Source: SZUA-254 sp031379665
GTDB taxonomy: Bacteria; Bacteroidota; Ignavibacteria; UBA10030; SZUA-254
Assembly (NCBI GenBank): GCA_031379665.1
Contig: JANNFI010000080.1
Location: 38,334-102,333, forward strand
Reading direction: 5' to 3'
DNA: 64,000 nt
Positions 41,592 through 49,551 of the stretch are shown here, one piece after another (positions within the stretch are counted from its first letter, which is position 1; each line of letters starts with the position of its first letter). The position numbers and the translations under genes are program-made. The notes under the pieces were generated by a model. That model saw only the letters and a program-made list of their open reading frames with translations, was not told the DNA's origin and ran no database searches.

Positions 41592-43196
41592 TTGACCGAG
41601 AACCGAGAACTTTCACGACGCCGCACGTTCGGCATCATCAGCCATCCCGACGCCGGGAAAACGACCCTGACGGAAAAGCTCCTGCTCTTCGGCGGGGCGA
41701 TCCACACCGCCGGTGCGGTGAAGAGCAACAAGATCAGGAAGACGGCCACGTCCGATTTCATGGAGATCGAGAAACAGCGCGGAATTTCGGTGGCTACGTC
41801 GGTGATGGGCTTCGAGTACGACGGGTACAAGGTGAACATCCTCGACACGCCGGGCCACAAGGATTTCGCCGAGGACACATACCGCACCCTCACCGCGGTC
41901 GACAGCGTCATCCTCGTCATCGACTGCGTGAAGGGGGTCGAGGAACAGACGCGCAAACTGATGAACGTCTGCCGGATGCGGAACACGCCGGTGATGGTGT
42001 TCATCAACAAGATGGATCGTGAAGGCCGCGACCCGATGGCCCTCCTCGACGAGCTGGAGCGCGAGCTCGGGATCCACACCCGGCCCCTCACCTGGCCGAT
42101 CGGCATCGGCTCGGGGTTTCAGGGCGTCTACAACCTGTTCGGGAAAAACCTGAAGCTTTTCTCTCCCAACAAGACCGGCATCTCCCAGGACGTCGTGGCG
42201 ATCGACGACCTCGCCAGTCCGCTGCTCGACGAGCAGATCGGTCCGGCTGCGGCCGCCAAACTCCGGGAGGACGCCGCGCTGATCGAGGGGATGTACGAAC
42301 CGTTCGACGAATCGCATTACCGTGATGGCTACCTGGCCCCGGTGTTCTTCGGCAGCGCCGTCAATAATTTCGGCGTGGAGGAACTGCTCGACACGTTCCT
42401 CCGGATCGCGCCCTCCCCCCGTCCCCGCGAGACCTCGACCCGGCTCGTTGACCCCGCCGAGCCGGCGTTCACCGGTTTCGTGTTCAAGATCCACGCGAAC
42501 CTCGACCCCAACCACCGCAACCGCATTGCGTTCTGCCGCGTCTGCTCTGGAAAGTTCGAACGGGGAAAATACTACCTCCACACTCGCCTCGGGAAGGAAC
42601 TCCGGTTCAACACCCCGACGAGCTTCATGGCCAACGAGCGGAGCGTCATCGACGAGGCGTGGCCCGGCGACGTCGTGGGCCTCTACGACACGGGTAATTT
42701 TAAGATAGGGGACACGCTCACCGAGGGGGAAGAGCTCCGGTACAAGGGGATCCCGAGCTTTTCACCCGAGATCTTCAAGGAGGTGATCAACGGCGACCCT
42801 TTCAAGTCGAAGCAGCTGGCAAAAGGGCTCCACCAGCTCACCGACGAAGGCGTGGCGCAACTCTTCGAGCGGCAGCCCGGCAACATCAGGATCGTGGGGA
42901 CAGTGGGAGAGCTGCAGTTCGACGTGATCCAGTTCCGGATCCTGCAGGAGTACGGGGCCAAATGCAGTTTCAGGCCGATGAGCGTCTATAAGGCGTTCTG
43001 GTTCACGTCGCCGGACGACGAGCAGATGGAAAAATTCCGGAGTCTCCAGCACTCACACGTGGCGATCGACAAGGACGGGCACCCGGTGTTCCTCGCCGAG
43101 GGGACGTGGGCGCTCGACACGGCCCGAAAGATGTTTCCTCAGATCGAATTCCACTCCACGTCGGAATTCAAGACGGGCCCGGAATCCGGGACGTGA
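41592..43196 (+). CDS. prfC: peptide chain release factor 3
   Basis: GTPase that recycles release factors 1 and 2 from the ribosome after peptide release. The best start is TTG 41592 (TENRELSRRRTFGIISHPDA), matching the E. coli N-terminus; an upstream ATG at 41520 would add 24 residues that look non-coding. GTPase motifs are G1 HPDAGKTT, G2 in QRGISVATSV, G3 DTPGHKDF and G4 NKMDRE. The RF3-specific domain continues (FTGFVFKIHANLDPNHRNR, FMANERSVIDEAWPGDVVGL, LQFDVIQFRI). Length 534 is normal. The 3' end meets the receiver-only gene with eight bases between. Confidence 0.96.
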   Translation: MTENRELSRRRTFGIISHPDAGKTTLTEKLLLFGGAIHTAGAVKSNKIRKTATSDFMEIEKQRGISVATSVMGFEYDGYKVNILDTPGHKDFAEDTYRTLTAVDSVILVIDCVKGVEEQTRKLMNVCRMRNTPVMVFINKMDREGRDPMALLDELERELGIHTRPLTWPIGIGSGFQGVYNLFGKNLKLFSPNKTGISQDVVAIDDLASPLLDEQIGPAAAAKLREDAALIEGMYEPFDESHYRDGYLAPVFFGSAVNNFGVEELLDTFLRIAPSPRPRETSTRLVDPAEPAFTGFVFKIHANLDPNHRNRIAFCRVCSGKFERGKYYLHTRLGKELRFNTPTSFMANERSVIDEAWPGDVVGLYDTGNFKIGDTLTEGEELRYKGIPSFSPEIFKEVINGDPFKSKQLAKGLHQLTDEGVAQLFERQPGNIRIVGTVGELQFDVIQFRILQEYGAKCSFRPMSVYKAFWFTSPDDEQMEKFRSLQHSHVAIDKDGHPVFLAEGTWALDTARKMFPQIEFHSTSEFKTGPESGT

Positions 43197-43204
43197 GTTT
43201 GACG

Positions 43205-43648
43205 TCAGGTCGGAGAGTGTTTCGGCACTCCCCGGCGCGTCAGGCCTGCATCCCGGAGGCCTGACGAGGACCGGGTCGTGGCCGTCTTCGCGACGGCTCT
43301 CTGCAAATCCCCTGCGTCGATCGGCTTGAGCAGGAAATCGACGGGAAGGTACTTGACGGCCTTCAGCGCACGGTGTGCGTGCGACGCGATGAAGATGACA
43401 TCGAATCCGCGGTCCGGGTGGCCATCAAGGAGTTGGAATCCGGTCCGGACCGGCATCTCGATGTCGAGGATCACCAGGTCGGGGTGCCCGGCCTGAATCA
43501 CCGCTTCCGCGTTCTCGGCCGAATCAGCCTCGCCCACGATTTCCACGTCGTGACACGATCGCTCCAGCTGCCGGCGCACCAGGCGCCGCTCGGCCGCTTC
43601 GTCGTCGACGATCACCGTGCGTATTTTCTTTCCGATGGATTCGGGCAT
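43205..43648 (-). CDS. receiver-only response regulator, LytTR-family relic
   Basis: A 147-residue protein: one receiver domain (acidic pair in VIVDDEAAERRL, phospho-Asp in LVILDIEMPVRTG, Lys in FLLKPIDAGDL) and a short tail of about 30 residues. It aligns closely with the receiver of the LytTR regulator 140 bases upstream, but the DNA-binding LytTR domain is missing, and the switch Thr is Ala (VIFIASHAHRAL versus VIFVTAHDHYAV). The tail has no recognisable LytTR sequence. It could be a decoy for the local kinase's phosphate or a decaying duplicate. Confidence 0.85.
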   Translation of the reverse strand: MPESIGKKIRTVIVDDEAAERRLVRRQLERSCHDVEIVGEADSAENAEAVIQAGHPDLVILDIEMPVRTGFQLLDGHPDRGFDVIFIASHAHRALKAVKYLPVDFLLKPIDAGDLQRAVAKTATTRSSSGLRDAGLTRRGVPKHSPT

Positions 43649-43783
43649 TGCTTCGGAACAATGTCCGGTTTTCAGGGGAGTTCCGAAAGAGGGGTGGAGG
43701 GAATTCCAAGCAGGCGGCGGTATTCCTGCGTCTCCGGTGGAGAATATTTAGCCTGCCCGGAGAGGGGGGGGACGGGACGGCTC

Positions 43784-44539
43784 TCAGGGAATGATCATCC
43801 TCGAGAGGAGATCCTGCTTGTGCCTCCGGGAGACATCGAGGGACGTGCCGTCGGTGAGGATGACGGATCCGCCGTCCCCGCGGAGATACTGAACGACGTG
43901 GCTGAGGTTTACCAGGTGGGATTGGTGGATGCGCACGAAGCCGCTCTCCTTAAAGAGGTCTTCGAACTCCCCGAGCGTCTTCGCCGCCATCAGCCGGCGG
44001 CCGTTCTGAAGAACGATGTGCGTGTAATTGCTCTCGGCCTCGCACCGCACGATGTCAGGGATCTGTACGAATACGATGCCACCTTTCGTCGGAAGTCCAA
44101 CCCTGGCGTGCGCGTTCCGGAGGTTCTGGAAGAGCACGTCCATCTGCTCACCGCCGGACTTCTCCTTCCGCCGTTCGCCGGCCTTCCTGACAGCGGCGCG
44201 GAGTTCTTCGATGTCGACCGGCTTCAGCAGGTAGTCGAGTGCGCTGAACCGGATGGCCTTGACCGCGTAGTGGTCGTGGGCGGTCACGAAGATCACCTGG
44301 AAATCGGTCTGGTCGAGGTCCTTGAGGACGTCGAAGCCGGTCGACGGTGGCATTTCCACGTCGAGGAACACAAGGTCCGGTCGATGTTCCCTGATGGCGG
44401 CCTTCCCCGCCTCGACCCCGTCCGCCGTCCCGACCACGTCCACGTCGGTACAGAATTGTTCCAGCATCCGGATCAGCACGTTCCTGCTCCGTTTTTCGTC
44501 GTCGATGACGACGGCCCTCAGCGTTCGGCGTTGCTCCAT
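43784..44539 (-). CDS. LytTR-family response regulator
   Basis: A 251-residue regulator. Receiver: VVIDDEKRSRNVL, phospho-Asp in LVFLDVEMPPSTG, Thr in VIFVTAHDHYAV, Lys in YLLKPVDIEEL. LytTR DNA-binding domain about 150-250: VFVQIPDIVRCEAESNYTHI, RIHQSHLVNLSHV, VILTDGTSLDVSRRH. The ATG follows directly after the stop of the propeller kinase gene (TGAATG), so the two are co-expressed and form the cognate pair. Confidence 0.95.
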   Translation of the reverse strand: MEQRRTLRAVVIDDEKRSRNVLIRMLEQFCTDVDVVGTADGVEAGKAAIREHRPDLVFLDVEMPPSTGFDVLKDLDQTDFQVIFVTAHDHYAVKAIRFSALDYLLKPVDIEELRAAVRKAGERRKEKSGGEQMDVLFQNLRNAHARVGLPTKGGIVFVQIPDIVRCEAESNYTHIVLQNGRRLMAAKTLGEFEDLFKESGFVRIHQSHLVNLSHVVQYLRGDGGSVILTDGTSLDVSRRHKQDLLSRMIIP

Positions 44540-47500
44540 TCACCCTCCGATCGGCAGTGATAATTCCACTCTGGTCCCCGCGGCCGCACCACGGTCGTCG
44601 GTCAGATCGATGATCGCAAGCTGCGCCTTCGCGGCGCGCATCGCGTTCAAGGCGCCGATCCTCTCCTGCGTCAGCCCGACCCCCTTCGACTCGTGGGCGT
44701 CCGGCATTCCCCGCTTCAGTTCGGCGGACCTTGATCTCCCGATGCCGTTGTCCTCCACGGTGAGGAGGATCGTGTCCCCCGATTGCGACGCTGAGACCAG
44801 GAGCCGGCGCTCGCCCTCTTTCCTCGCGAGTCCGTGCCAGATCGCGTTTTCGACGAACGGCTGAAGGAGCATCGGCGGGATCATATAATTACCGCCGAGC
44901 AATCCCTCAGCAACGTCAAATACGGGGTTGAATTCCCTGTCGAAGCGGAGGGATTCGATCTCCACGTAGAGCCTCAGAAGCTCGAGGTCCTGGTCGAGGG
45001 TGACGACGCTCCTGCCGGAATGGTCGAGAATCATCCGGAGCAACCGGGCGAATTTCGATAGATAGGCGCAGGCCGCCTCGGTCTTGCCGTCGAGAATGGA
45101 TTCCTGGACCGCGTTCAGGGCGTTGAAGATGAAATGCGGATTCATCCGCGCCCTGAGCGCGCGGGATTCGAGCTCGAGCATCTGGGCCCGAATGTCCTGT
45201 TTCTTCCGTTCATCGGCCTTGATGGCGGCCTCGCGGCGCCGGACGAAAACGACGACTCCCGCGGCAAGGACAAGAGCGCCCGAGATCCGGAACCACCACG
45301 TCTCGTGGAGTTGGGGCGGCAGGCGGACGGCGAGAGACGCGCCGGTCTCATTCCAGATCCCCTCGCTGTTGCTCGCCTTGACCCTGAAGATGTAGTCGCC
45401 CGGCGGAATGTTCGTATAATAGACACGCCGCCTGGTGTCGGCGTCGATCCACTGGTCGTCGAAACCCTCCAGAATGTAACGGAACCTGATCTTCTCAGGC
45501 GCGAAGAAATTAATCCCGACGTAACGGATCTCCAGCCGCCGCACGCCGGAGCCGAGCACCGCACCGGCCGAGATGTCGAGCGTGTCGTTGTCGGCCAGGG
45601 CCAGGTCGATCCGCACGAGGGGAGGCGTATCATTGGCCCTCATCGCGCCCGGCTTCAGGCTCGCGAGCCCCTTCACCGTCGGGAAATGCAGTGTTTGGTC
45701 GATCCCCTTCCAGCCGGCCGGCTGGGTGGCGCCGTTGCACTCGGCCGACCTCATTCCGTCGCTGACGCCGTAGGATTGGGAGACCACCCGGTCGATTTTT
45801 ACGTCGGCGAAATCGTCCAGATCCCGTTTCCTCACGCGGAAGATCCCCTTGTTGCTCGTCATCCAGAAATATCCCAGGCCGTCGTCGAGAATCGTGTAGA
45901 CCACATCGTCAAAGAGCCCGTCTTTCTTCCGTATAGAACGAAACTCCCCGTTACGGTATCGATAGAGACCCCGGCTGTATGTGCCGATCCAGAGCGTTCC
46001 GTCATCCCCCGGATGCAGCGTGAACACGATGTTGGGCGCCAGTCCACCGTCTGCCGTAAACGTCTCCCAGGCCCCTCCCGAGTACCGGGAGAGCCCCCCC
46101 TGCGATCCGATCCAGAGCGTACCGTCGGCTTCCTCGACGATCGCGCGGATATTTTCCGACGGAAGGATGCGACGGTCCGGATCGACGCTCCGGAACACCC
46201 CATTTTCCATTCGCAACACCCCCCCACCGTAACTGCCGACCCAGAGGACACCGTTCCTGTCCACCTTCAGGGCGCGGACGCTGAAATCCGGAAGGCCGTC
46301 CGCCGCCCCAAACCGCACGACACTCCTCCGTCCGCCCGGGTTCCCCTTTTTCAAACAGGCGAGCGAGGTGCCCGTTCCGACCCAGATGTTACCCTGCCGA
46401 TCCTCTTCGAGCGCCCGGATGAAGTTGCCGGGCATTCCATCGATCGCGGCGTATGACCGGACGACGACACCGTTGCGCATCTCGTTCACTCCGCCGTCCC
46501 GGGTTCCGATCCAGAGCGTGCTATCCGCGCCTTCCAGAACCGTCGTCACAAATTCGTCAGAAAGCCCGTCTTCCTTCGTCGTGATGGAAATGCTATTGTC
46601 CCTGAGGCGCATCAGTCCGCCGCCGCGCGTGCCGATCCAGAGGTTGCCTTCGGTGTCCTCGCAGAATGAGAGTATCCGGTCGCTCGACAACCCGTCCGGG
46701 AGCGAGAGCCGGCTCGACCTTCCCCGCGAGTACCGGTAGAGCCCGTCGCCTTCGGTGCCGATCCAGAGGTTGCCGTCGCTGTCGTCGAAGATCGCCGGGA
46801 CGGCGACACTCGTCCCCGAGGGGATGGTCTCGAAACGCCGTAATGCGCTGCCCTCGAGGACATAGACCCCCGACGAAGCGCCGATCCATATTTTGCCACT
46901 GCTATCGCGCCGGAGCGACCGCAGGACGAACGAGGCGTTTCCCTTCACCAGCACCGTGTCGACTCCGTCGCGCTGAGCCAGGAGCATCGTGGCGGATGAC
47001 GCGTAGAGGTTCCGGCCCTCCCTGACGATCGTGTGGATGCCCATACCGGCGGCGGCCGGGAATCCCGGGAACGTTCGGAAGATACCGTCGCGCATTGTGC
47101 AGACATTCCCCTGGTCGAGTCCGATCCATAGCGTCCCTTCGTCGTCTATGTAGAGACAGTTGACCGAATCGCCGGGGAGGCCGTCGTCGCCCGAATAGCG
47201 GGTGAACGTCCCGTCCCGGTACCTGAGCATTCCGCCCCCCCTCGTCCCCATCCAGAGAGAACCCGAGTCGTCCTGCACGACGCTCGTGATGTTATCGGAG
47301 GCCATCCCGGGAGTATTCGACCTGTCGAACCTGATGAATTGCGTTCCGTCGAAACGGACGAGGCCCTCGTCGGTGCCGAGCCAGAGGAAACCATCGCGCG
47401 ATTGGATGATCGAGTGGATGGCGAAGACGTCGAGTCCGCGTTCAGCCCCCCAGATTTCGATGGCGTATTCGGAGACGGGCTTGCCGGGATCGAGCGTGGC

Positions 47501-47578
47501 GAGGCACTTCTCCCCCCGGGGGAGGAGGAAGAACGTCAGGAGGAGCAGGTAATATGGACAGCGAAACCGGCGGACCAT
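44540..47578 (-). CDS. propeller-sensor LytS-type histidine kinase
   Basis: A 1012-residue membrane sensor. Signal segment residues about 1-27 (PYYLLLLTFFLLPRGEKCLA), then about 14 two-component-regulator propeller repeats with the recurring LWIGTxGGGL signature (LWLGTDEGLVRF, LWMGTRGGGML, LWIGLDQGN), a Y_Y_Y domain (about 645-745, FRYILEGFDDQWIDADT) and one transmembrane helix (WWFRISGALVLAAGVVVFV). The kinase part is of the His_kinase/LytS type: LRARMNPHFIFNALNAVQ holds the phospho-His, then PPMLLQPFVENAIWHGL and DNGIGRSRS. So periplasmic sensing, cytoplasmic phosphorylation of the LytTR regulator. Such propeller sensors often detect oligosaccharides. Confidence 0.95.
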   Translation of the reverse strand: MVRRFRCPYYLLLLTFFLLPRGEKCLATLDPGKPVSEYAIEIWGAERGLDVFAIHSIIQSRDGFLWLGTDEGLVRFDGTQFIRFDRSNTPGMASDNITSVVQDDSGSLWMGTRGGGMLRYRDGTFTRYSGDDGLPGDSVNCLYIDDEGTLWIGLDQGNVCTMRDGIFRTFPGFPAAAGMGIHTIVREGRNLYASSATMLLAQRDGVDTVLVKGNASFVLRSLRRDSSGKIWIGASSGVYVLEGSALRRFETIPSGTSVAVPAIFDDSDGNLWIGTEGDGLYRYSRGRSSRLSLPDGLSSDRILSFCEDTEGNLWIGTRGGGLMRLRDNSISITTKEDGLSDEFVTTVLEGADSTLWIGTRDGGVNEMRNGVVVRSYAAIDGMPGNFIRALEEDRQGNIWVGTGTSLACLKKGNPGGRRSVVRFGAADGLPDFSVRALKVDRNGVLWVGSYGGGVLRMENGVFRSVDPDRRILPSENIRAIVEEADGTLWIGSQGGLSRYSGGAWETFTADGGLAPNIVFTLHPGDDGTLWIGTYSRGLYRYRNGEFRSIRKKDGLFDDVVYTILDDGLGYFWMTSNKGIFRVRKRDLDDFADVKIDRVVSQSYGVSDGMRSAECNGATQPAGWKGIDQTLHFPTVKGLASLKPGAMRANDTPPLVRIDLALADNDTLDISAGAVLGSGVRRLEIRYVGINFFAPEKIRFRYILEGFDDQWIDADTRRRVYYTNIPPGDYIFRVKASNSEGIWNETGASLAVRLPPQLHETWWFRISGALVLAAGVVVFVRRREAAIKADERKKQDIRAQMLELESRALRARMNPHFIFNALNAVQESILDGKTEAACAYLSKFARLLRMILDHSGRSVVTLDQDLELLRLYVEIESLRFDREFNPVFDVAEGLLGGNYMIPPMLLQPFVENAIWHGLARKEGERRLLVSASQSGDTILLTVEDNGIGRSRSAELKRGMPDAHESKGVGLTQERIGALNAMRAAKAQLAIIDLTDDRGAAAGTRVELSLPIGG

Positions 47579-47665
47579 AAGGGCACTCGGTGCAATATAC
47601 GATATGGTGGGGTTATTCCACGAGGTGACGGGCCGGCCGGGAACGGGTTCGTAGTATCAGACATC

Positions 47666-47694
47666 TTGAGTTTCGCGGAAGCCCGGCGTATATT
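47666..47694 (+). promoter_or_regulatory. promoter of the antiporter operon
   Basis: TTGAGT (47666-47671), a 17-base spacer, TATATT (47689-47694). It precedes the small gene at 47772 by about 70 bases; a strong GGAGGT precedes its TTG start. Confidence 0.65.
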
Positions 47695-47771
47695 GTCCAC
47701 TACCGCTCATTGGCCCGATCCCGGACCCTGGCCGGTCGACCACTCACCCCCTGCAACCGGAGGTATTCGAT

Positions 47772-48014
47772 TTGCACCAGAACAAAAAACTCATCATCAT
47801 CGCGACGGCCGAGCAGCATGAGGGCATCCGCAACCAGTACACCGAAACGGTCAAGGAGGACCTGGATCTCCTCGTGACGAAGGCCGCCCTGATCCGTTCG
47901 ATCCGGTCGTACACCGTCCCCGAAGAGGCGCGCGTGTTCCTCACCGACGTGAACACCAAGGCTGAACCGAAGGACGGCCTCGTTCAAATGGAACTCCTGC
48001 TTCAGGCGAGGTAG
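47772..48014 (+). CDS. hypothetical small cytoplasmic protein
   Basis: An 80-residue protein starting at TTG 47772 behind GGAGGT. Sequence is soluble and well-behaved (KLIIIATAEQHEGIRNQY, VKEDLDLLVTKAALIRSIRS, RVFLTDVNTKAEPKDG), likely alpha-beta. No family recognised. It is the first gene of a three-gene unit with the antiporter, seven bases downstream, and may regulate it. Confidence 0.7.
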   Translation: MHQNKKLIIIATAEQHEGIRNQYTETVKEDLDLLVTKAALIRSIRSYTVPEEARVFLTDVNTKAEPKDGLVQMELLLQAR

Positions 48015-48021
48015 GCCCCCG

Positions 48022-49314
48022 ATGCACTCCGACTCGGTCGCCCCGCTGCTGCTGGGCCTCATCCTGATTCTTTCCACGGCCAAACTCGGCGGCGCGCTCT
48101 TCGACCGGTTCGGCCAACCGGCGGTGCTCGGTGAATTGATCGGCGGCGTGATACTCGGTAATCTTGTCCTTTTCAATCCTGAGTGGATTTTCTTCGAACC
48201 CCTGAGGGTCACCGAACTGACGGAACACTGGGCCGTCGCGGTCGACGCTCTCGCCCGTATCGGGGTCATCATCCTGTTGTTCGAGGTCGGGCTGGAATCG
48301 ACCGTGCGTGGAATGATGAAAGTCGGAGTCTCGTCGCTCCTCGTCGCATCCCTCGGCATCGTCGCGCCGTTCATCCTCGGCTTCGGGGCCAGCTGGCTGT
48401 TCATCACGGAACTACCGGCGCAACTCGCCGCGGTCGTTCCCCCTGATTTCAGCCTCAACTACGTCCATATGTTCATCGGCGCGGTGCTCTGCGCCACGAG
48501 CGTGGGGATCACCGCGCGCGTCCTCAAGGATATCGGGAAACTGAAATCGAAGGAGGGACAGATCATCGTCGGGGCGGCTGTCATCGACGACGTCCTCGGC
48601 CTGGTCGTCCTGGCCGTCATCTCAGGCATCATCGCGGGGGCCGAAGCGGGCCAGCCGCCCGACATATGGGGCCTTGCGCGGCTGGTCGGAGTGGCAGTCT
48701 TGTTTCTGGGCGGCTCGCTCGCTGTGGGCCTGTTCATCGTCCCAAGAATCATGGCTCAACTCTCGAGGGTGCGCGTCTCCGGGATGATGCTCGTGTCGGC
48801 GTTGCTGTTCGCCTTCACATTCTCGTATCTTGCGGATGCGGCGGGCCTCGCGACCATCGTCGGGGCCTTCGCCGCGGGCCTGATCCTGGAGGAGGTCCAC
48901 TTCCGCGGCTTCCGCGAGGATGTTTCGGTGATGAAGATCCTGGAACCGGTCTCCGCCTTTCTCGTGCCGATCTTTTTCGTTCTGATGGGGATTCAGGTGC
49001 GGCTGGAAACGTTCGCCGAACTCGAGATCCTCGGCGTAGCCGCCTGCCTCACTGCGGCAGCGATCGTCGGCAAACAGGTGTGTGGCCTGGGGGTGCTGGA
49101 AAAAGGCCTGGATCGGTTGACGGTGGGCGTCGGAATGATCCCGCGGGGCGAGGTGGGCCTGATCTTCGCAGCGATCGGGAAAACGCTGAAAGTCATCGAC
49201 GACGCTACGTTTTCCGCCATCGTGATCATGGTGATCGTCACGACCGTGATCACCCCTCCGTTGCTGAAGGTCACGATCGCGCGATGGGAACGAGGAAAGG
49301 GGGCGCGGACGTGA
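48022..49314 (+). CDS. KefB-type cation:proton antiporter (CPA2)
   Basis: A 430-residue inner-membrane protein with about 12 helices, from the Na+/H+ or K+/H+ exchanger family. Signatures: LLLGLILILSTAKLGGALF, FGQPAVLGELIGGVILGNL (family loop), IGVIILLFEVGLESTV, VGAAVIDDVLGLVVLAVIS with the paired Asp residues of CPA2 exchangers, and IPRGEVGLIFAAIGKTL near the end. The family's C-terminal regulatory TrkA-N domain is missing, which is common. The stop overlaps the GTG of the next small gene. Ion not deducible; homeostasis of Na+, K+ or pH. Confidence 0.93.
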   Translation: MHSDSVAPLLLGLILILSTAKLGGALFDRFGQPAVLGELIGGVILGNLVLFNPEWIFFEPLRVTELTEHWAVAVDALARIGVIILLFEVGLESTVRGMMKVGVSSLLVASLGIVAPFILGFGASWLFITELPAQLAAVVPPDFSLNYVHMFIGAVLCATSVGITARVLKDIGKLKSKEGQIIVGAAVIDDVLGLVVLAVISGIIAGAEAGQPPDIWGLARLVGVAVLFLGGSLAVGLFIVPRIMAQLSRVRVSGMMLVSALLFAFTFSYLADAAGLATIVGAFAAGLILEEVHFRGFREDVSVMKILEPVSAFLVPIFFVLMGIQVRLETFAELEILGVAACLTAAAIVGKQVCGLGVLEKGLDRLTVGVGMIPRGEVGLIFAAIGKTLKVIDDATFSAIVIMVIVTTVITPPLLKVTIARWERGKGART

Positions 49315-49538
49315 GCCGCGCGTTCACGAAGGAAAGTGATGACCAGTGGCTGAGCGATGTCGCCCCCACCATAAATGCCCTGCTACTTCATCTTACGCGG
49401 GAGAATAACGATATCGTGGTCATCGTGGAAAAACGGACCATCGACCCGGACGGGCGCGAGATCCACCATATGACCAACGGCCTCGCCTACGTCAAGGACA
49501 CCGCCGGGCGCTGGAGCGTGGCGCCGGAGGCGGGCTGA
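49311..49538 (+). CDS. hypothetical small protein coupled to antiporter
   Basis: A 75-residue protein starting at GTG 49311, whose GTGA overlaps the antiporter stop. Sequence SRAFTKESDDQWLSDVAPTI, then LHLTRENNDIVVIVEKRTI and YVKDTAGRWSVAPEAG: soluble, acidic, with a beta-strand-rich middle. No family recognised. The tight coupling argues for a role linked to the antiporter, perhaps in place of its missing cytoplasmic domain. Confidence 0.65.
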   Translation: MSRAFTKESDDQWLSDVAPTINALLLHLTRENNDIVVIVEKRTIDPDGREIHHMTNGLAYVKDTAGRWSVAPEAG

Positions 49539-49551
49539 AACGACGGCCGCC

